64,000 nt of DNA, taken from assembly GCA_945902745.1 (NCBI GenBank), contig CAMDNE010000002.1, positions 1 through 64,000 on the forward strand, written 5' to 3'. Origin of the DNA: Chitinophaga pinensis. Its GTDB lineage: Bacteria > Bacteroidota > Bacteroidia > Flavobacteriales_D > Crocinitomicaceae. The notes beneath the pieces were generated by a model. It was not told the DNA's origin, ran no database searches, and saw only the letters and a list, made by a program, of their open reading frames with translations. Positions 60,298 to 64,000 of the stretch are shown one piece after another (positions within the stretch are counted from its first letter, which is position 1; each line of letters opens with the position of its first letter). A program made the position numbers and the translations under genes.

Positions 60298-61041
60298 ATG
60301 AAAACATTTAGAACGATAATAATTGATGATGAGCGACTTGCAAGAGAGGAGTTAAAGTCTTTGTTAAAGGATTATCATGAAATTGAAATCATTGATGAAG
60401 CGAAAAATGGTGAAGAAGGAATTCAAAAAATTAAAGAACATAAGCCTGACTTAATTTTCCTAGACATCAATATGCCTGGTCTGAATGGATTTGAAATGAT
60501 CAAACATTTGGAAGAAATACCAAGAGTTATTTTTGTAACTGCTTATGATGAATATGCTTTGAAAGCATTTGAGGTAAGTGCCTTGGATTATATCTTAAAA
60601 CCTGTTGATCCTGAGCGATTGAAAGAAGGAATTCAGAAACTGACAAGTAGTGAAGATGATTTTGTTTCAAGTCAGCAACTTGTAATTACACGGAAAGATA
60701 GGGTTTTAAATACCTCAGACAAAGTTTTTATCAAAGACGGGGAGAAGTGTTGGTTTATTGAATTGAGTAAAGTTAGAATGCTGGAATCGGACGGAAATTA
60801 CGTTAAAGTGTATTTTGATAATTTCAGACCTTTGATTTTGAGGTCTTTAAATAGTTTTGAAGAACGATTGGACCCTGAATTTTTCTTTCGTGCAAACCGA
60901 AAATACATTATCAATTTGAAATGGGTATCATCAATAGAAAATTGGTTCAATGGCGGATTACAAGTAGAATTGAGAGAAGGGGAGAAGGTTGAAATTTCAA
61001 GGAGACAAGCAATTCGTTTTAAGGAAATGATGAGCTTGTAA
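60298..61041 (+). CDS. LytTR-family response regulator
   Basis: Receiver domain IIIDDERLAREELKSLL...LIFLDINMPGLNGFEMI; C-terminal LytTR domain with FFRANRKYIINLKWVSSIE. Confidence 0.95.
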   Translation: MKTFRTIIIDDERLAREELKSLLKDYHEIEIIDEAKNGEEGIQKIKEHKPDLIFLDINMPGLNGFEMIKHLEEIPRVIFVTAYDEYALKAFEVSALDYILKPVDPERLKEGIQKLTSSEDDFVSSQQLVITRKDRVLNTSDKVFIKDGEKCWFIELSKVRMLESDGNYVKVYFDNFRPLILRSLNSFEERLDPEFFFRANRKYIINLKWVSSIENWFNGGLQVELREGEKVEISRRQAIRFKEMMSL

Positions 61042-61043
61042 GA

Positions 61044-62723
61044 TTATTCTTTTACAAATTTTTTGATAATTTGATTCCCACCATTATCAGTACATTTTAT
61101 AAGATAGATACCTTTGTTTAATTTTTCTATCAGTAACTTATTTCCATCAAAAATCAATGGTTGAGATAATTCAGTCCCTGCCATTGTGAATAGTTGAATG
61201 TGTTCAATTGTGCCAGTAATACCTTTAATTTCAATAAATGAACTAGACGGGTTAGGTGAAATAGTTATTGATTTGTTCGGATTTATGTTATTCGTAGATA
61301 GGGCAAAGTCTTCTCTTAAAAATAACGGTACATATGGTGTATTTGAAAGTACAAGTAAATACATTCCGACACAAACAGAATGAGTAGAATAGGTGTCAAA
61401 ATAACCTGTATTCCACATTGTCCATGCAGCATTTTTCCAATTATCATGATTTTCATTTTCGTATTGAGATATTTTCCAAATGCCATTCAATAAAGCATAA
61501 GTAACGTCTCTAACTCCTAATTGATCGTCTATCGCACCATAATTAAGAATTTCATTTGAAAGATTGTCTAACATCGCTACCATATACGGTTTGATTTGAG
61601 CAGCTCTGGCATTATCACCTCTATCCCGAAATGCTACATAAGCATCTGTCAATGCCCAAGCATTCATAGATTGATACCAAGGCAAGGAATTATGTCCATC
61701 CCACATTCTTCCTGGTGTTTGAGCGGCTTCAATTAAACTAGAAAACGAAACAGTTGGACTCGTGCCGTCAACAAATCCATCGTTATTTTGATCCATTAAT
61801 ATTCCCGGTAGTAAATTTTTATCAAGTTTATAATTCAATTCATTCATGTAAAGTGGGTCACCTGTCCAATTGTACATTTGTGCAAGTGTCCAAATTAATT
61901 TTGATGTATAATTATGATTCTTTACACAAAACTCAGAAATCGCATATTGAGAAGCTTTTAATGCAGAATTACGGTACTTTAATTTTAATAAAGGATTTGT
62001 TTGACCAATTCCAGCTTCAATCATCTGAATAGATGTCCAGCCATGATCATAAGCTAACCCACCGTCAAACCAGCTGTTTGCGTCATCTTGACCACTTATA
62101 GCGAATGACATTCCTGCAAATTGATTTGAGCTATAATTCACACAATAAACAGGTAGGGTAGAACACAATGTAGTAACACTGCTTCCTACAATTCCCCCAG
62201 GGTAGCATGGGTCTATATTTGGAAGATTGACATATCCAAAAACTCCTTCATTTCTTACATCTGGTGAACTGATGTTCCATGAAGCATATTGTTGGTCATA
62301 CATCATGGTTGCTATACCTTCTAAGGATAACAAATCACTGTAATTTCCTGTTAGTTTTGCGTAATAAGCACCTAAGGCCGAGTTGTTCTCGTACCTTCCA
62401 ATTCTAGGACAACTAACCGAATAAGATTCAATAACAGGGGAGTGGTTGGAATTCCAAATACTTGCAACGTTCGCAAGTGTTGGTTGAGTAAGATTTCCTA
62501 TTGTTCTGTTGTAAGCACTCTGTGGGCAGCCAAGACTTGTTCCTCTTGTGTTTTTACCGATGGAAATGGCATTCTCAGCATCAATAATGGATCCATACCT
62601 CATTTGTTGTACGATGTTGTTTTCATCTGACATTGATCCGTATTCATTGCCACATGGCACAACACTTTGCGCATGAATAATGTTAGAAGTAGAAATTAAA
62701 AATAAAAGAAAAAATTTATTCAT
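61044..62723 (-). CDS. secreted alpha/alpha-barrel-like protein with T9SS type A sorting domain
   Basis: C-terminal ISPNPSSSFIEIKGITGTIEHIQLFTMAGTELSQ...LNKGIYLIKCTDNGGNQIIKKFVKE. Confidence 0.8.
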   Translation of the reverse strand: MNKFFLLFLISTSNIIHAQSVVPCGNEYGSMSDENNIVQQMRYGSIIDAENAISIGKNTRGTSLGCPQSAYNRTIGNLTQPTLANVASIWNSNHSPVIESYSVSCPRIGRYENNSALGAYYAKLTGNYSDLLSLEGIATMMYDQQYASWNISSPDVRNEGVFGYVNLPNIDPCYPGGIVGSSVTTLCSTLPVYCVNYSSNQFAGMSFAISGQDDANSWFDGGLAYDHGWTSIQMIEAGIGQTNPLLKLKYRNSALKASQYAISEFCVKNHNYTSKLIWTLAQMYNWTGDPLYMNELNYKLDKNLLPGILMDQNNDGFVDGTSPTVSFSSLIEAAQTPGRMWDGHNSLPWYQSMNAWALTDAYVAFRDRGDNARAAQIKPYMVAMLDNLSNEILNYGAIDDQLGVRDVTYALLNGIWKISQYENENHDNWKNAAWTMWNTGYFDTYSTHSVCVGMYLLVLSNTPYVPLFLREDFALSTNNINPNKSITISPNPSSSFIEIKGITGTIEHIQLFTMAGTELSQPLIFDGNKLLIEKLNKGIYLIKCTDNGGNQIIKKFVKE

Positions 62724-62735
62724 TAACTAAAAATA

Positions 62736-63647
62736 CTATATTCCTAGGAGTGTAACAAGAGCAGCGTCAATTACTTTTGCCATTTTAGAAATGTCTAATG
62801 TTTCCATGACATCTGTAACTTGATGGTAGTTCTTATTTCTGTAAAAAGCTTTATCCGTTAGCATTAAGGCACTGAATCCAAAATTCCAGTAATTAAGGTG
62901 GTCAGAAAAGTCAATTCCAGGCAAAGCTTTTGGTCCGTTAAACTTTTTGATTGGTAGGAGTTTTGTCTTTTTATAATCACCCGAAAATTTTCGAGCAAAT
63001 TTTCCTTTACTAAATTTATTCACCAAGGTTATATAATTACCGCGACTACCGTAAAATAATTTCAATAAACCAATAGGGTAGTCTTGAGTTCTTTTTTCTT
63101 CTTTGAAAAAACCAATCATCTCTAAAGAAATCATTCCGTAAACTTCAGTTTTGGTGTCTTTAAGTGATTTTGCATGGACATAGCTCCCCATATTTTCCGT
63201 TCTGAAAAATGGAGGTTCTTCCAATGTGTATGCAACAAGATCAATTTGGTGATTTAATTTCTTTCCTTTTAATTGACGAGCTATTTCTAATAAGCCAACA
63301 ACTCCACTTGCATTATCATCTGCTCCTTCTTGAGCACCGCATGCATCATAATGCTCTCCTACAATAATTCTATCTTTATTTTTTGTTCCAAAAGAGCAAA
63401 TTACATTTTTGTAAGTCAATCCATTTACTTGATATTCTTGAAAATAGACCGTATCAGCATATTTTTTAAAATCGTTTGAAATGTAATCAGCTGTTTTGTT
63501 CAATAAATCCACATTTAGGAAATGCCGAAATCCTTTTGTCTTAGTTATTTCTGTTAAATGTCTTACCATCAAATTGGTGTCTGACGATTGCGCAGAATAG
63601 TTAAAAACTAAAATAAAAAGTAATAGTATTGAAAGAAGAATTCTCAC
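62736..63647 (-). CDS. M28 family peptidase
   Basis: IVGEHYDACGAQEGADDNASGVVGLLEIARQL...YTLEEPPFF. Confidence 0.93.
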   Translation of the reverse strand: MRILLSILLLFILVFNYSAQSSDTNLMVRHLTEITKTKGFRHFLNVDLLNKTADYISNDFKKYADTVYFQEYQVNGLTYKNVICSFGTKNKDRIIVGEHYDACGAQEGADDNASGVVGLLEIARQLKGKKLNHQIDLVAYTLEEPPFFRTENMGSYVHAKSLKDTKTEVYGMISLEMIGFFKEEKRTQDYPIGLLKLFYGSRGNYITLVNKFSKGKFARKFSGDYKKTKLLPIKKFNGPKALPGIDFSDHLNYWNFGFSALMLTDKAFYRNKNYHQVTDVMETLDISKMAKVIDAALVTLLGI

Positions 63648-63651
63648 TGAA

Positions 63652-64000
63652 TTAAACTATTTCAATTGAACCATCATTGATTTTAATTGCGCGGGCTTTA
63701 TATAATTTGCCGATTGATTGTTTGAATAATTTCTTACTCATTCCAATTTGTTCGCGAATGTCATCTGGATCACTTTTGTCTGACAAATAAAGAATTTTTC
63801 TTTCCTTCAATAGTTCTAAGAGTCCTTCAGCTGCTTCATCAAATTTTTCAAAGCCTTCTTTGGTAAAACGAACATCAACTTTTCCGTCTTCACGAATATT
63901 GTAAATATAGCCTTTATCGTAAGAACCACGTCGTACTAATTTGCTGACATCATTTCGATAAATTATCCCAGAATATTTATCATCTACAATAACTTTTATC
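63652..64000 (-). CDS. CvfB-like S1-domain RNA-binding protein, C-terminal part (runs off the window)
   Basis: Hand-translated minus strand ending SDKSDPDDIREQIGMSKKLFKQSIGKLYKARAIKINDGSIEIV*; matches the winged-helix end of the CvfB family. Confidence 0.75.
   Translation of the reverse strand, partial: IKVIVDDKYSGIIYRNDVSKLVRRGSYDKGYIYNIREDGKVDVRFTKEGFEKFDEAAEGLLELLKERKILYLSDKSDPDDIREQIGMSKKLFKQSIGKLYKARAIKINDGSIEIV

Overview
AT-rich bacterial chromosomal window. Family content (T9SS sorting domains, DUF5606, ExbB-ExbD-ExbD-TonB cluster, LytS/LytTR pair, TAnnTTTG promoters) points to Bacteroidota, probably Flavobacteriales; that placement is inference. About 55 CDS are supportable, plus one tRNA-Met(CAT) at 75-148 and one small SRP RNA (minus strand, 19961-20058). 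Most of 11-64 kb is ordinary: M1/M3/M13/M28/S8 peptidases, TrxB, Pcm, MnmA, ProC, YidC, PyrG, EttA, PepD, an acyl-CoA carboxylase and a TonB/ExbB/ExbD cluster. The accessory-looking part is 0.5-11.1 kb. It is a same-strand run of small lipoproteins, five proteins with N-terminal SHOCT-like helices plus membrane or glycine-zipper segments, a large MORN-repeat protein and a stand-alone TonB_C protein. It contains a clear 595-bp tandem duplication that carries the same SHOCT/glycine-zipper gene but a different downstream lipoprotein, and a shared cysteine-rich C-terminal module at both ends of the run. Other items worth attention: a 94-bp-period tandem repeat at 35.2-35.6 kb that shares its core word with a perfect palindrome at 11.8 kb; genes whose start codon lies exactly 4 nt after a TAnnTTTG -7 box (candidate leaderless mRNAs); a 58-aa small ORF missed by the ORF track; and a protein with three degenerate tandem repeats. 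No CRISPR array, phage structural module, transposase or integrase was seen.
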